From Riptortus pedestris (lineage: Eukaryota; Arthropoda; Insecta; Hemiptera; Alydidae): 64,000 bases of DNA. This document shows positions 34,053 to 45,884 of the stretch, in pieces; position 1 is the first letter of the stretch, and each line of letters begins with the position of its first letter. The position numbers were made by a program, and so were the translations under genes. The stretch covers positions 144,889,501-144,953,500 of the forward strand of contig CM032229.1 of the NCBI GenBank assembly GCA_019009955.1. Direction: 5' to 3'. The notes under the pieces are model-generated. The model saw nothing but the letters and a program-made list of their open reading frames with translations, had not been told where the DNA came from and ran no database searches.

Positions 34053-34769
34053 TATTTTTCATTATCGCTTTTTATAGTTTTTTTTTATTTATTTATAAAA
34101 CTACCCTTGACAAAAATGTCATAATATGCCCCTATTATGTTTATTATTTACAATACTAAAGGACGAACCATTGCATATATTTTTATTATATTTTCCCTAT
34201 TTCACCCATGCAGAAGAATGAAAATAGTAAAAGATAAATAGAGAATGTAACGAGTTCGAAAGTAGTTAGCTAAGACTTTACTAATTTTACCCAAACCGCC
34301 AAAGTCTATTTTTATCCTGTCCATTGAGGTACCCATCTTAAACTCTTTTACGCTCCATAAAAACCATTAATTAATTTCCGCGTAATACTTTTTCCCCTTT
34401 TACTTTTTGTTGAACCTTGACATTTTCCTATGTGGAACGGGGCGCTTTTTACGGTGGTTCGGCTGAATGGGTGCTCTGTATTTTATGCAGGAGTATAAAA
34501 CTTCGCCATGAAAGAGTATTGTTTCGGCTTTTACATTATTTTGCTCCTCTGCCCCTGTTGTAAATCCTCGTTTTACGTTGAGTTTGATGCTACGACGTAA
34601 GGAATATGGCTATGTGAACACTACACTTAGGTAAATAAGTGACGTATAAATTCACTAGGTTACTGTAACGATCTTTTTTCTTGAGTAAAAGGAAATTTCT
34701 AAAAACGTCTCTATCGATTGAATAAGCATATAGGCGCTCCAAATCTTTAGTTAAGACGTAATGATTAAT
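34053..34769. other. No gene recognised
   Basis: No coding frame or known repeat. A short CG-richer patch near 34436-34475 has no recognisable content. Confidence 0.4.
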
Positions 34770-35185
34770 AAAAGTCCGTCACGTAGAGGCTAAGTATACT
34801 AAGCAGCTTTGCCACGGTCTGGTACGGAACTATATTGATCTTATCTCACCATATATTCTGTATTTCGAAATAAAAATCCGATGAATAAAAGGCTTTATTT
34901 TACCATCCAGGGTTTATTCTGAAGTGTGAAAAAATGAAGTGCTATAGAAGGTGCCTTAATATTTGAGTTACGAAGAAATGTATACAACTTGAATTGTCTT
35001 AATCAGACCCATAATAATTTTCTCCATTATTATGGGAGATTCGAGGGAGAATTTCCCTCCCTCTAAACCTCCTGTATTCTAGTTCCTATTTCAGCCATTA
35101 AGGAATATAATCTTTCCCTTAAGCTGCTTTAACAATTTTACCATACTCTCCGATGGTGCCAACTCTAATCATAAGTCCCCGGCGA
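34770..35185 (-). mobile_element. DINE-1-like variant copy
   Basis: It starts at the 3' end (GTCCGTCACGTAGAGGCTAA, CTAAGCAGCTTTGCCACGG), continues with TTATCTCACCATATATTCTG and AATAAAAATCCGATGAATA, and reaches the core block CTATTTCAGCCATTAAGGAA. The 5' half is missing. Confidence 0.65.
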
Positions 35186-35719
35186 ACGCCATGTGTTTGT
35201 CACCATGTTATATTGTGCACTTCAATAATTATTTTTTTGTTCCTCGGACTTCCACATTGAACGCAACTTTAAACAGCAGCTGGTGAGTTGGCCAACCTGC
35301 AGTGCTTGGGTAACCACAAACTATATGACACACTCACACCTGTTATGATTTCGTTGTATTAACATCTAAGATGCTATTGGCAAACTACTCTGAGGATTCG
35401 CTTCTCATTATACTAAATATAAATAAGGGGAAAAATGAAAAGAAACTATGAAGAACGTGAAATTCATAATACATAACACTATAAATCTGAGCGTAATAAA
35501 TGTTCTATACACATATAAGCCGATGTAGGCACCGTTTTATGCCAGAACGGCTAGGTAATAAAGTTCCAATTCAGTTATAAAATCCCAAGGGACATTAACA
35601 GAGTATTGGACTAGCTCAATAAATGTCTAGGGACTGTTTATATACGTATCAAGGTTTTATTAGGGTGAAACTTTATAAGATGTGTTCCATAAGGGACAAC
35701 ATTTCACCCGGGACGGAAC

Positions 35720-35725
<6 letters not shown>
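35186..35725. other. No gene recognised
   Basis: AT-rich sequence between a DINE-1-like copy and a (TC)n tract. The frame spanning the tract is an artefact. Confidence 0.4.

Positions 35726-35784
<59 letters not shown>
35726..35784. repeat. (TC)n microsatellite
   Basis: About 29 CT/TC units, followed by more pyrimidine-rich sequence to about 35830. Confidence 0.95.
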
Positions 35785-35787
<3 letters not shown>

Positions 35788-35831
35788 CTCTTTTTTTTCT
35801 CCCTTTATAATTTTATCTCTCTCTCCCCCCA

Positions 35832-36483
35832 CCATCTACTTCATTTTATGGATTCCTAGGTATTTAGAAATATATCGTAACAATCAATCAACCACCAAAT
35901 GTAAAATGAGCAGATGATGTCCTAAGAAGAATAGTTAAAATGAATTAACTACAAGATCAGCAACGAAGTTAAACGCTTTGCCTTGAAACGTAAGGCATTA
36001 TTTACAAACTTGATATACCAACAGACGTACATAAATTATTCTCAGTAATATGTATTATGAACAATGCAGTAGTAATAAATAAATGTAATAAAACGAAAAT
36101 TTAGGAGTACATAAGAATTTGGGGTTGGGGCATTTGGAAATGATATATACGACAACTTTCCGATAGACATTTGGCCACACTGACATTAGGTGATGAACTG
36201 TATGGAAAAAAAAAGTGGAAGAAATTCCATTTTCAAAAATTTCTAATGTTCTATGAGTTTATTACGTGACATTAACTTTCTATGATTAAACTCAAGTAGT
36301 TCCTTCTTGGACAACCAATATACCAAGTTATTCCGCAACATTTTTATGAGCGCCAAGTGCTTTCAAAAGTTCCAGTAACTATTTCTGAAGATAGACAGAT
36401 TTGAAGGGAATAAAAACACTGTTCTGAAAAATAATCAGGGGAAAGGCCATATTTTCTAACTGTCCCTATATTTTCATTCCAAA
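35832..36483. other. No gene recognised
   Basis: No long frame, known repeat or RNA gene. Confidence 0.4.
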
Positions 36484-36672
36484 AAGGGGGCTCAGGTTGG
36501 CGTACGAGTTTAGGCATTTGTCTTAATCTTGCGTGGTAGACCTAGAGTGGGCAATAGAAATTTATTTAGTGACGGACTCATTAAATAAACTCCTTAGGCC
36601 TATCCTGGCTATAAAAGGGTGGTAACCTGTAGATAACCCGTCCCGATTAGCCATTGAAGCATAAAGTGGACA
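36484..36672 (+). mobile_element. tRNA-derived SINE, full head, plus orientation
   Basis: It begins GGGGGCTCAGGTTGGCGTAC with the A-box region TGGCGTACGAGTTTAGGC, then TTAATCTTGCGTGG and a decayed B-box side (CCTAGAGTGGGCAATAG). The family body follows in the opposite orientation to most copies and ends TAAAGTGGAC. The flanks carry CATTCCAAAA and CATTTCAAAA, a possible 10-bp target duplication with one mismatch. Confidence 0.8.
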
Positions 36673-37349
36673 ACATTTCAAAACGGATCATTAAAATGAA
36701 GATAAGAGGAATAAATATTATTCCGATGACATCATATATTAGTAAAGTCAATTCTTTTGCATTATGGAGTATTTGTGTGACTTCTGAGTGACATTCATCA
36801 ATGTGTGTATAGTCAGCCTACAGACGCTGACCTAGTTGGTCTGCATGTAGAGCAGATACACGTGGTAGAGGGAGAACAGGAGGTAGTAGGGGCTGGTTCG
36901 ATATCCCCCAAGGTCCGCTAGAGGCATTAGAGCAACATTACTGTTACTTTACGGCTCCCCGGAGGGAGTGGTGAAGGGGGGGGGGAGTGCGCATTTTATG
37001 GCCTAGAATAGAGGTAATGGTGGAAGACATTTAGGAGGCACCTAATGGAAGATTAGAGTACATGGATAGGCAATTGCACTCAACTCATGCATAAGGTAAC
37101 AAGTGGTTCTTCTTACTTGGTTGCAGTGTATTACTGCTCACCACTACAGTCCTTATAGGAACCCCAAAAGGGGAGTTCCTTGGACCTCGAAAGCTATTTT
37201 GGACATTACCATGGGGGGGGGAGAGTAATGCGGATCCTATATCCCAGATTAAAGGGTAGAAATTGAGGAGTAACATATATTGGAAGAACTCAGGTGATAA
37301 ATAAGCAATGGTCCTACCCTCATGCATTGCCAAATGTCGTTCTCGTTTC
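36673..37349. other. No gene; GC-richer repeat-like sequence
   Basis: Segments near 36890-37110 (CAACTCATGCATAAGGTAAC, AAGTGG) resemble 39640-39680, suggesting an unclassified interspersed repeat. The minus-strand open frame at 37085-37333 has no recognisable domain. Confidence 0.4.
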
Positions 37350-37922
37350 TAGATTCAAGCAAATCTACATTCTAGATTCCAGCAAATCTACATTCTAGAT
37401 TCGAGCAAATCTACATTCTAGATTCGAGCAAATCTACATTTTAGATCCCACCAAATCACATTCTAGATTCGAGCAAATCTACATTCGAGCAAATCTACAA
37501 TCTAGATTCGAGCAAATCTGCATTCTAGATCCCAGCAAATCTACATTCTAGACCCCAGCAAATCACATTCTAGATTCCAGCAAATCTACATTCTAGATTC
37601 GAGCAAATCTACATTCTAGATTCCAGCAAATCTACATTCTAGATTCCAGCAAATCTACATTCTAGATTCCAGCAAATCTACATTCTAGATTCCAGCAAAT
37701 CTACATTCTAGATTCCAGCAAATCTACATTCTAGATCCCAGCAAATCTACATTCTAGATCCCAGGAGATCTACATTCTAGATTCCAGCAAATCTACATTC
37801 TAGATCCCAGCAAATCTACATTCTAGATCCCAGCAAATCTACATTCTAGATCCCAGCAAATCTACATTCTAGATCCCAGCAAATCTACATTCTAGATCCC
37901 AGCAAATCTACATTCTAGATTC
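37350..37922. repeat. 23-bp minisatellite array, about 25 units
   Basis: Tandem units read ATTCTAGATYCCAGCAAATC plus TAC, with variants CCAG/CGAG/CCAC and occasional loss of a few bases (for example near 37450, 37480 and 37560). The right half (37690-37920) is nearly homogeneous and the left half is more mixed, which fits expansion mainly at the right end. Each unit carries the palindrome TCTAGA. It is non-coding. Confidence 0.95.
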
Positions 37923-38194
37923 CTGTGGAAGCTCAAGCTCTACAGTCCTATTAGGTCTCAGATTTCTGAGACAACTTAGGACCGTTCAGTGTCTCTTGAA
38001 CCTGGTGTACAATATACCAATGTTTTAGGTCCCCGGTCTAGTACCATTCCTCGAAATCCATCAAGTCATATCATCTTACTGAGTATCACAGACATCAAGA
38101 TCAATATATAATCAAGATATCACAATTCAAAAATCCCGTCATGAATATAACCTTAAAAGCTGATTTCGCTTTAGGAAAGCATGCGTAAACTAAT

Positions 38195-38475
38195 CAGTTT
38201 TCCCACGTACTGTTATGACGCACTACTGATGTTATCTCGCCATACATTCTATATCCAAATAAAAATCCGATAAGTAGAATTTTTTATTTCTCTCCTCCTC
38301 AACCCTCCTCACTCCGATTAGAGTTCAACCATTAATAAACTTCATTTATAGTCATGAAACATTTATATATCGAGTTCAGTAACTATAAAACAAAAATTTC
38401 GACCGCTAGAGCAGTATTATTTAATTAAGTTTGTGGGAAATCGCGTCATGAGTACAATATCATGGAGTACAATAG
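38195..38475 (-). mobile_element. DINE-1-like variant copy
   Basis: The 3' side has GCGTAAACTAATCAGTTTTC and CCCACGTACTG. Then TTATCTCGCCATACATTCTA, AGAGTTCAACCATTAATAAA and CGACCGCTAGAGCAGTA follow in the order expected for a minus-strand copy. It ends at the 5' block with ATCGCGTCATGAGTACAATA. Confidence 0.7.
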
Positions 38476-38731
38476 CATGAATTACCTTAATGGAAAACCG
38501 CAACCAGGAACTAGTTGTACTCGTTCCAAGGTTGCAAGAAACAAGGTATTCAGTGGGGTTGCAGCAGTGATCATAAGACAGCAGTAGCCTAATTACTGCA
38601 AGTTCACCGTCCATAATCCAACACCGCGTCTCCTCGCTGTACCAGCCCAATCTGATATACCATTTAAATAACTGTTTAGGCTGTATCTCTGTTATCATTC
38701 TTCGACCATCACTCAGCAATTTGTCTATCAT
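38417..38731 (-). other. Unrecognised 104-codon open frame
   Basis: A minus-strand frame starts with ATG. Its N-terminal two thirds lie outside the DINE-1-like copy and have protein-like composition (PKQLFKWYIRLGWYSEETRC). I recognise no family. The C-terminal third is derived from the repeat. It is either a chance frame or a relic of an unidentified element. Confidence 0.25.
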
Positions 38732-38734
38732 TAT

Positions 38735-40900
38735 TCATAGTAAACATATCAGCTTCCATATCTTTTCATTATTATTTCTAATTAAAATATTTTTATCATT
38801 AGTAATATGAAGGATAATAACTAATGAAAAGGATTCCTTGTTACGCCTCGTATAATTTAAATTTGGCGTGGATTTTTTTTAATTAGGAACCCTTCGCCGC
38901 CGCCTTCTGACAGCAGGCGAGGTCGATCGTTCATTCCACTACCAAAGTCAAACCAGCTCAATGCGTTTGATGTTGTACCTTAATGTGCCCCCGATTCTTT
39001 CTTTTCGGTGTTCGTGCCAGCACCTTCTCTCTGGTTCTGCGGGATCCGCTGCCCTTGAAGTACATAGTTGTTTTTCTCAGGTGCTGCTATAAGTTCAAAT
39101 CATCTGTACTTCCCCGTGGATTTAAGACAATTGGAGGCAGTTGGAGAAAAATTCCTTACTTCCCTTAGATATTGTTCTTCATCCCTTTTCTTTATTCTCG
39201 CCCTTCAGTGGTGTTTCTCTCAGTGTAAGTAGAGACAAGACTGATTTATTACAATTTGTTTTTATTATATAATTCTTTGTACCTAGCCCATTCCCTTCAC
39301 TTGCTAATCTGAGCTCACCAGGGCGTATCTATTTTTCTTTCCTATTATTTTATTTTAAGTACTCATTAGGCTTATTTTGATAACTACATCCCGCACTATG
39401 AAATTCCATTAGTTCAGCTGAACTATTTAAGGTTGGTAGGTATAGGCTAAATACCCCTCAAAATCTGCTAGATGCAATCGGCAAACATCGCCTCTACTTT
39501 TGAAATAGTAAGCCTTCCCTAGGAGAAATAGCATGGGAACGGGGGTGGAAATTGTTGCACGATCTATGTCCCATTACGAGAATAAAGGGAATCATTTTGT
39601 ACGTTTAGGAGTAACCTAGTGGATGAATACACGAGTTGTGAAACTCACCCCGCACTCATACATAAGGCAACAAGTGGCTCACATCTCTGGGGCAAAACCT
39701 ACTCAATGAATATATTTCCACTCTGATAGACAGTGTTCAGGTGGGATTTTCCTTTATTCGATTCGGGTTTCATGTTCAATTTTGCAGATAATTCACTAGA
39801 GTTTATGCCATCAATTTTTATTAAGAGCCGGATTTGTTCAAAAAGTGAGTAATTTTTATTATCAATTTTCTGAGACTAATATATACGCTATCGAAGTCGT
39901 TACAAGACAAGGTCTTTATTTTTTTTTATTTTTTTTACATGTTCCATCAACAGGCTTTGAGCCCTATTACAGGTGGTAATGGTTACAAACATATGTTACC
40001 AGATACAAAGAGAAGAAAAAAAAAATTAAAGAAGAATATGCAAACAAAAATAATACTAATTCAAATAAAGGGGGAAAAAATGGTCAGAGCTCAGAGTCCA
40101 GTAAATAAATCAACTAATTACAACACAAACAATCACTAAAACACATAAAAACAAATAAGTTATTTTTAATTAATGTTCGGTGCATGAAAATACTACAATT
40201 AATAATATAATATTACCTTAAATATTAAAAACGAAACAAAATACTTACACTAAAAAAGAGAAATACCTAATTTTATAGACATAATCACTCCCATTGATGG
40301 GTCATTTTTATAAGTCATCTGTAGTTAATGTACGTATAATGCTTCCAAAGAATACTATTAATTTTGGCAACTCAAAAATGAAGTACAATGAAAGAATTCA
40401 TAAAGAGCTCCAGAAATCAGTAATTCTTCCTAACTTCCTAAAAATATCTCAAATCTTTGCCACAAATCGTAAATGAGTGCCCAAGGAGAAGTCCGTTTCA
40501 TCTTGTAATATTAGTACATTGCCTGTCCACACTTAAGCCTAGTAATTTTTGAATTATTAACTCATATATCTAACTTTAATTTTTGACCTAAAAAGAGTTG
40601 GTCGAAGAAAAATAAATAATAAGCTGTTTTTTGGTGTACACTGTTTATTTCTCAAAAGTCGAAAAAGAGTTGCCGAACATGTAGAAAAACAGTTTTTAAT
40701 GAACATCCCTTAATTAGTTAGGTAGATTTTTAAGTTGCTTGACATAATGTTTCTTCAAAACAATACCTGTACGATAAATTTTGAATAATATTATTATTTT
40801 ATATTAGTATTTGATGTTTATAATAAATATAATTTTTTAGGGAAATAGATGGTGTGAGAAAAATTCTCACGCGCGAGTTCTCAAGCCACTCATTTTGATG
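38735..40900. other. No recognised gene; GC-richer patch at 38880-39130
   Basis: The patch at 38890-39130 is less AT-rich than its surroundings and carries a 61-codon frame without a known domain. Around 39440-39700 the sequence resembles the repeat seen at 36890-37110. The remaining AT-rich DNA shows nothing. Confidence 0.4.
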
Positions 40901-40904
40901 CGAG

Positions 40905-41090
40905 TTCAGGAGGGTTAAGAACGGATTGTGCTGTTGTCATATCTCTCGGTGATGACCGTCGTCACTGGTTGATGGTCGAGTACAGTTGGCAAGCGCTTTC
41001 GATGCAAAGGCACCATATTCAAGCCGGTTAGAGTTGTACAACAGTATCATCTATACTGGAGGTTCCAACCCTTTATTTGATTTAAAGGAT
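40905..41090 (-). mobile_element. Penelope-like element terminal segment
   Basis: The segment GGTGATGACCGTCGTCACTG through GAGTACAGTTGGCAAGCGCT, TTCGATGCAAAGGCACC and TTCAAGCCGGTTAGAGTTGT matches 62505-62610, which is directly downstream of the Penelope endonuclease relic, in the same orientation. Here it is followed by CCAACCCTTTATTTGATT, which at 62462-62480 is present in inverted form on the other side. The combination suggests a terminal-repeat remnant of a second Penelope copy. Confidence 0.6.
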
Positions 41091-41094
41091 TGTT

Positions 41095-44000
41095 CTTATG
41101 AAGTGTCACAATCTGCCTACTTGGAGTGGCATATTTTCAAAAGGAAGACCGTAAATTATTTTAATTTTTTTTTTTATTATTATAAACCATATTTCTTTTC
41201 TTATCAAATGAGAATCATTCTTTCATAAGCACAACCTATTTCACCCAGAGAAATCTGGAACAGGTTGTTTTGCGAACTTATTCTTGGAAACAATTATTTG
41301 GAGAAGAAATTACTTGGGAATATAACAGATATTGAAAATAGAGAGGCTCAGATGACCTGGATCAAATTCAAAGAAATGGTAAAAATAACAAAGGTAAAAT
41401 TGAGACTGAATTTCTCAAAGGAACAATCTTGTCCTCTGTTGCTTCATTTGTATCCCTTTATATCGGGATGTCTGGAGAGATCAAGAACTTCTATAAATAG
41501 TGAGGCATATGCAAATTTTTGAGCAAATGTTTTATGTTCAGTTTTCTGTAACTGAGGTGGAAATGAACAAAAATTTTTGTTTTTGTAGTAGGTCATTTGT
41601 TTTGTAGATATGTTGGAGAGAGATGTATTAGTACAAGGTTAAAGGATGTTTGAGAAAAAAGGAGCTTAAAAAAAAGTGTTTTTAGTTAAATGTGTAAAGT
41701 GTATAAAATAATACAAATAAGTTACTTGTAAACATAACAGTTTTCCAGAGCAAGATTTGTGACAATACTTAGATAAGGGTATTGGAAAATGCATCCAAGA
41801 TAAATCACATGTCTCGTTGATTGAGATTATATTATGGGGAGGGTACTGTAGCTGTGCTTACAAAATATAACATAAGTGCCCTTAAGTTTTCTCAGGCAAA
41901 TCATCTTGTCTGTGTTTCCCAAAAAATCAGGGCATACAACCTTTCTCATGTTTTCATTTTCAAATAATATAAAAGAAATAAATATAATCTTAAAATTATT
42001 AAGGTATACCATTGACCTAACAACCTGATATCACTTGATTGAACGCCGTTGGTGTTTTAGGCATCGTAAGAATTTCAATATGATTTATTGCCATGCTGAA
42101 ATTCATTTCTATAAAAGAAAAACTTTTTTTTTTTTAAATATTTAGTACCCTTAAAATAGAACTTAAAGTGTTCAGTAGAAGGGGAACTGTCGAGACCACC
42201 ATGGCAGGTCACTCTGTCTCTCAACCGCCATCCATTTCTACTACTGGATCTCTGAAATAAAAAAAAATAATTATAATATTTAGTGCACTGACGATGTCAG
42301 TATGATGAATAAAAATGGCTCAACTAATCATGAAGGGCCAAGGCTTGTCATACAGCTCCAGAAGGAGGTCAATTGATGGCCTAACTCATTCCTTGCCGTA
42401 TTGCTGAGGCATTAAAAACCAAAGATGGCTACTTCTTTATTCGAGTTGCTACTTAATTGTTTAATAATGATGAGGAAGCACCAGTGGGATGGACGAAGGC
42501 CATCCTTAAACCTTGGTTAACTCACAATTCGATCAAATAAACGAAATTATTTATTATTAAGTAAAATATGCCCTTGTTTTGTTTCGCTAATAGTTTTGTT
42601 TGGTATATATATTAAGGAAAATAAATTATAATTTGATTTCTCAACGAGTGGCTAACAGGTGTTTCTCGATTATCTATTGAATATGAACCTTATTGCTCTC
42701 TACTGCTATTAAAGTATTAAAATGTGATTATTTTTTTTTAATATTAAAATATATATATTTTTTGGATTTGTTTGGTTTGCAACCTAAAATAATATGCTTG
42801 ACAAGGTTATAGGAAAATTGAAATATGCACATTTCGAAACAAATTGCCTGACATTTTTATAAGGCTATCACCATAATTCAAGCTCTTATAGTAAAATATG
42901 TAGACGAATTCTTCCATTGTGAGTTCGTTCCACATAACGACAGCACATAAAACTACGCTTTAAAAGAACTTAATAATTCAAATTTTTACTTAATCATTTT
43001 TGTATGGTTTTATGGTCGCTTTACGCTATAAGAAAAAATAAATATTCGTATCATATGGTTTAGGTGCATCATAATCAAATAAATTACTTCGAAATACTAT
43101 TGTTAAAATACTCTAAGCCGTCAACGTAAGAAACATAAACAACATAAAACAATCGCCTTTCATTCACTAAAACTGATTATAATGAATTTGTATTTTGTTA
43201 TGCGTGTTACGTAAATTGACAAAAATGTAATTTTTAAAAGAGACTAAAATTATGATAATGTGTAAATTGCAATTAAATTTACATATTTTTATACGTCATT
43301 CTTATCATATATAAGTGGAAATTGTTAACACGTCATCTACAAATCAAGAAACAGTCGTAAAATATGATGGTAGTAATGTAGTGCCGAGTATACGGGGAGT
43401 AGGTGCATTAAATGCTATGACCTAATGCATAAATACATGGTTTGGGGGCAAATAGCCGTTAAACGTGCCCGCTTATCGGCAATAGGAACACGTGCCCCGG
43501 GGTGTAAAAGGCGGGGGATCGCTCGATAACTCCCCGCCGTTTGAGGCAAATATCTCCCTTCGCCCGCAATACCAAAGCTGTCTGCACCATGCATTTTATA
43601 ACTACCGACTACTACTGTGACGTCATATGGCCTCAGAAAATTACCGCATCAACAGGACTGCTTGTGTTTGGCAAAGCCGTTCAATCTTTAGACAAGCTTC
43701 CAGGCAGTTGGTATCAAATGAAAGGTAGAGTTTTGCAATCATTAACCCATTCACTCCCAGCCTCGTACAAGAACAATTTTTCAGTGAATGAAACATATAA
43801 TTAGAAACACTACTTGTGTTAGACTGCTTCTAACCTCTCATTTTTAATGTAAAAGAACGATTAAAATAGTAATAAACGTCATAAGTTACACTTTTAGTAA
43901 AACAAACGTAACCAGCCGGCGCACACTGGAGCGATCCTTCAGTAATGTTGGACATTGGGGGAAAAATAAAAGTTTCAATTTGGGATTTTGATTGTATTGT

Positions 44001-44900
44001 TAGTACCACATAAACCCTTTTCAATTGAGCAGATTGATTTTTAGCCATATTATTGCAATGGTTTTTACATAATGCCTGGTTATAATTTTTTAACTATGTT
44101 AAAAAAAGCCTTGGCTTATTAAATTCGTCGTGAACTCTTATTTCATTTTGTAAAATATTGTTGCTTCCTGTACACATTATGGGTATTATAACAAATCAAA
44201 AACTGGCACAAAAGATTTTTAAAATTCCTCTAATTTTTTTTTTTTTTTTACATCGAGCTTGTATTTGCTTGAAAAAATACCACTTGGCATGCTTTTAGGA
44301 GTGTATTGTCTTATTTATAACGTCGTCAGATCTTGCCTAAACTTGCCTATTCATTAAATATTTGACTTTTAGTGTTAACACTTTCGGTGTGGAAGACGTA
44401 TTATACCACCCGCGGACCTTTCCCAACAATGTACGGTGTATCTCATTTAAGGCCAACACTTAACAACGATAGCGATCGCTTAGAAACAATAGCTTCGGAA
44501 GTAAAAGAACTTCTTATTGAAAAATAAAAAACATTTGAAATTTTAGAAATGTTAAACATTCTTCCAGCTTACAAATTCTCATTATTAAATTAAATACATA
44601 GATTTTTTTTTTTTTTTAATTTTTATTCTAGATATATTTTTGTTTACAATTTTAGTGTTGCGTTTGTGAACTTTAATTTATTAAAAAAATAAAAATTTAT
44701 AAAACATATGTTGATATTATGTGTCTACAAATTACAATTCTCTACTTAGTAAGCGATACATAATCTGTATGTACACATTTAAAATTCATCCTACCGTTAT
44801 ATCGCATCTGGCAAAATTACTTAAAAAATTGCTGATCAAGTAGTTAAATAGAGTATTCGATGTGCTTTAAAATGACACCAGAATCAATATTCTAGGACTA
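41095..44900. other. Long stretch without a recognised gene
   Basis: Open frames at 41265-41522 (85 codons) and 43541-43804 (87 codons, no ATG at the start) have protein-like composition but no family that I know. A CpG-containing patch lies at 43440-43550. Repeats of the main families are almost absent, so this is the most unique-looking part of the window and the best place to look for exons of a host gene with RNA data. Confidence 0.4.
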
Positions 44901-44939
44901 GTAGAAACGGAGATATTAATGAATGTCCGGCTTACCCTA

Positions 44940-45884
44940 TCACTCGCTCCAGTGTGCAGCGCGCCGATATGGGAAAATCCTAGGCCAGCATCACGAAGAT
45001 TTTATAGAATAATTAAATTCATTCATAACAAAGCAAGCGAAGAATTGATTAAAGATGAATGGAAAGCTATTGGAACCCAAATAAAGGAATTAGTTTTTAA
45101 ACTCTTATAGAAGTTCAAGGCGTAACGATCAGGCATCAAATGGTTTTGTCAATGATTGGTGACAAAGTTTGCAATATTTTAAGTGAAAATAGATCAACTG
45201 TAACATGCTTTATCCTCAAGGCCACATCAAAAGAGATGAATTTAACGGCTATAGTTCAAGAACCAGACACTAGTATGTACCAGTTTGCTATCTCCAGTTT
45301 GCATACGCAATGGAATGTTATGGTAAATCAGGGGAAACAGAAATAATGATATTTTTTAAAAAAAAAACATATTAGCAATTAAGAAAAAGTCAAAGAAGTG
45401 GGTAGCGTTGTAGACAGGATTTGGTAAAAGTAATAATGAGAATACTCCATGATTATTCTTTTATATTTATGGGACAACGGCGCGCATAAAGTGGTCTTAG
45501 TGAAAACCTTTTTCACAACTTTGAAATGATTTTTGCAACTATTGATTCTGGGTATTAAATTGACCCAACGAAATTTCATAGACTAGAAACTGTATGTTAG
45601 TTTGTATACATGGTACAACGTGCCAGTGACTCACCACAAAAATTTGGCGCACGGAGCAGATATAATAAAATAACTCAATAATACCCGTAGGACTAGTGTC
45701 CGAGGAAACCTCCGAAGCTAAAAATAAAGATATTAGAAAAACCAGGATGGGAAATACCATAAAAATCTCAAAGCACAGTGCTAATGTAGATTCATTTAAA
45801 TATTTTTTAACATCCTCAGAAACTTTGTTAAGAAAACTTCCTCGAAAACGTATATCTAAGAATGATAGGGATATTATAAAATAG
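44940..45884 (+). pseudogene. Transib/RAG1-like transposase, C-terminal core, decayed
   Basis: The translation across several frames has, in order, PIWENPRPASRRFYRIIKF, KASEELIKDEWKAIGTQIKE, HQMVLSMIGDKVCNILSEN, STVTCFILKATSKEMN, SMYQFAISSLH, GFGKSNNENT, YTWYNVPVTHHKNLAHGADI and SEETSEAKNKDIRKTR. This is the order found in Transib transposases. The last two blocks parallel the RAG1 core (the H-x4-H pair and the SExxE-like motif with the third catalytic acid). The first Cys of the C-x2-C pair is kept and the second is replaced by Leu. Frameshifts near 45111 and 45360, stops, and internal deletion between 45346 and 45410 make it non-functional. The family call is from recalled motifs, not a search. 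Confidence 0.7.

Noticed and set aside
37350..37922. CRISPR-like or protein-coding repeat
   Set aside because: The 23-bp unit is not a multiple of three, has no spacers, and includes stops in all frames.
43541..43804. 87-codon frame as a host exon
   Set aside because: It begins without ATG and I recognise no domain; kept only as a candidate for RNA evidence.
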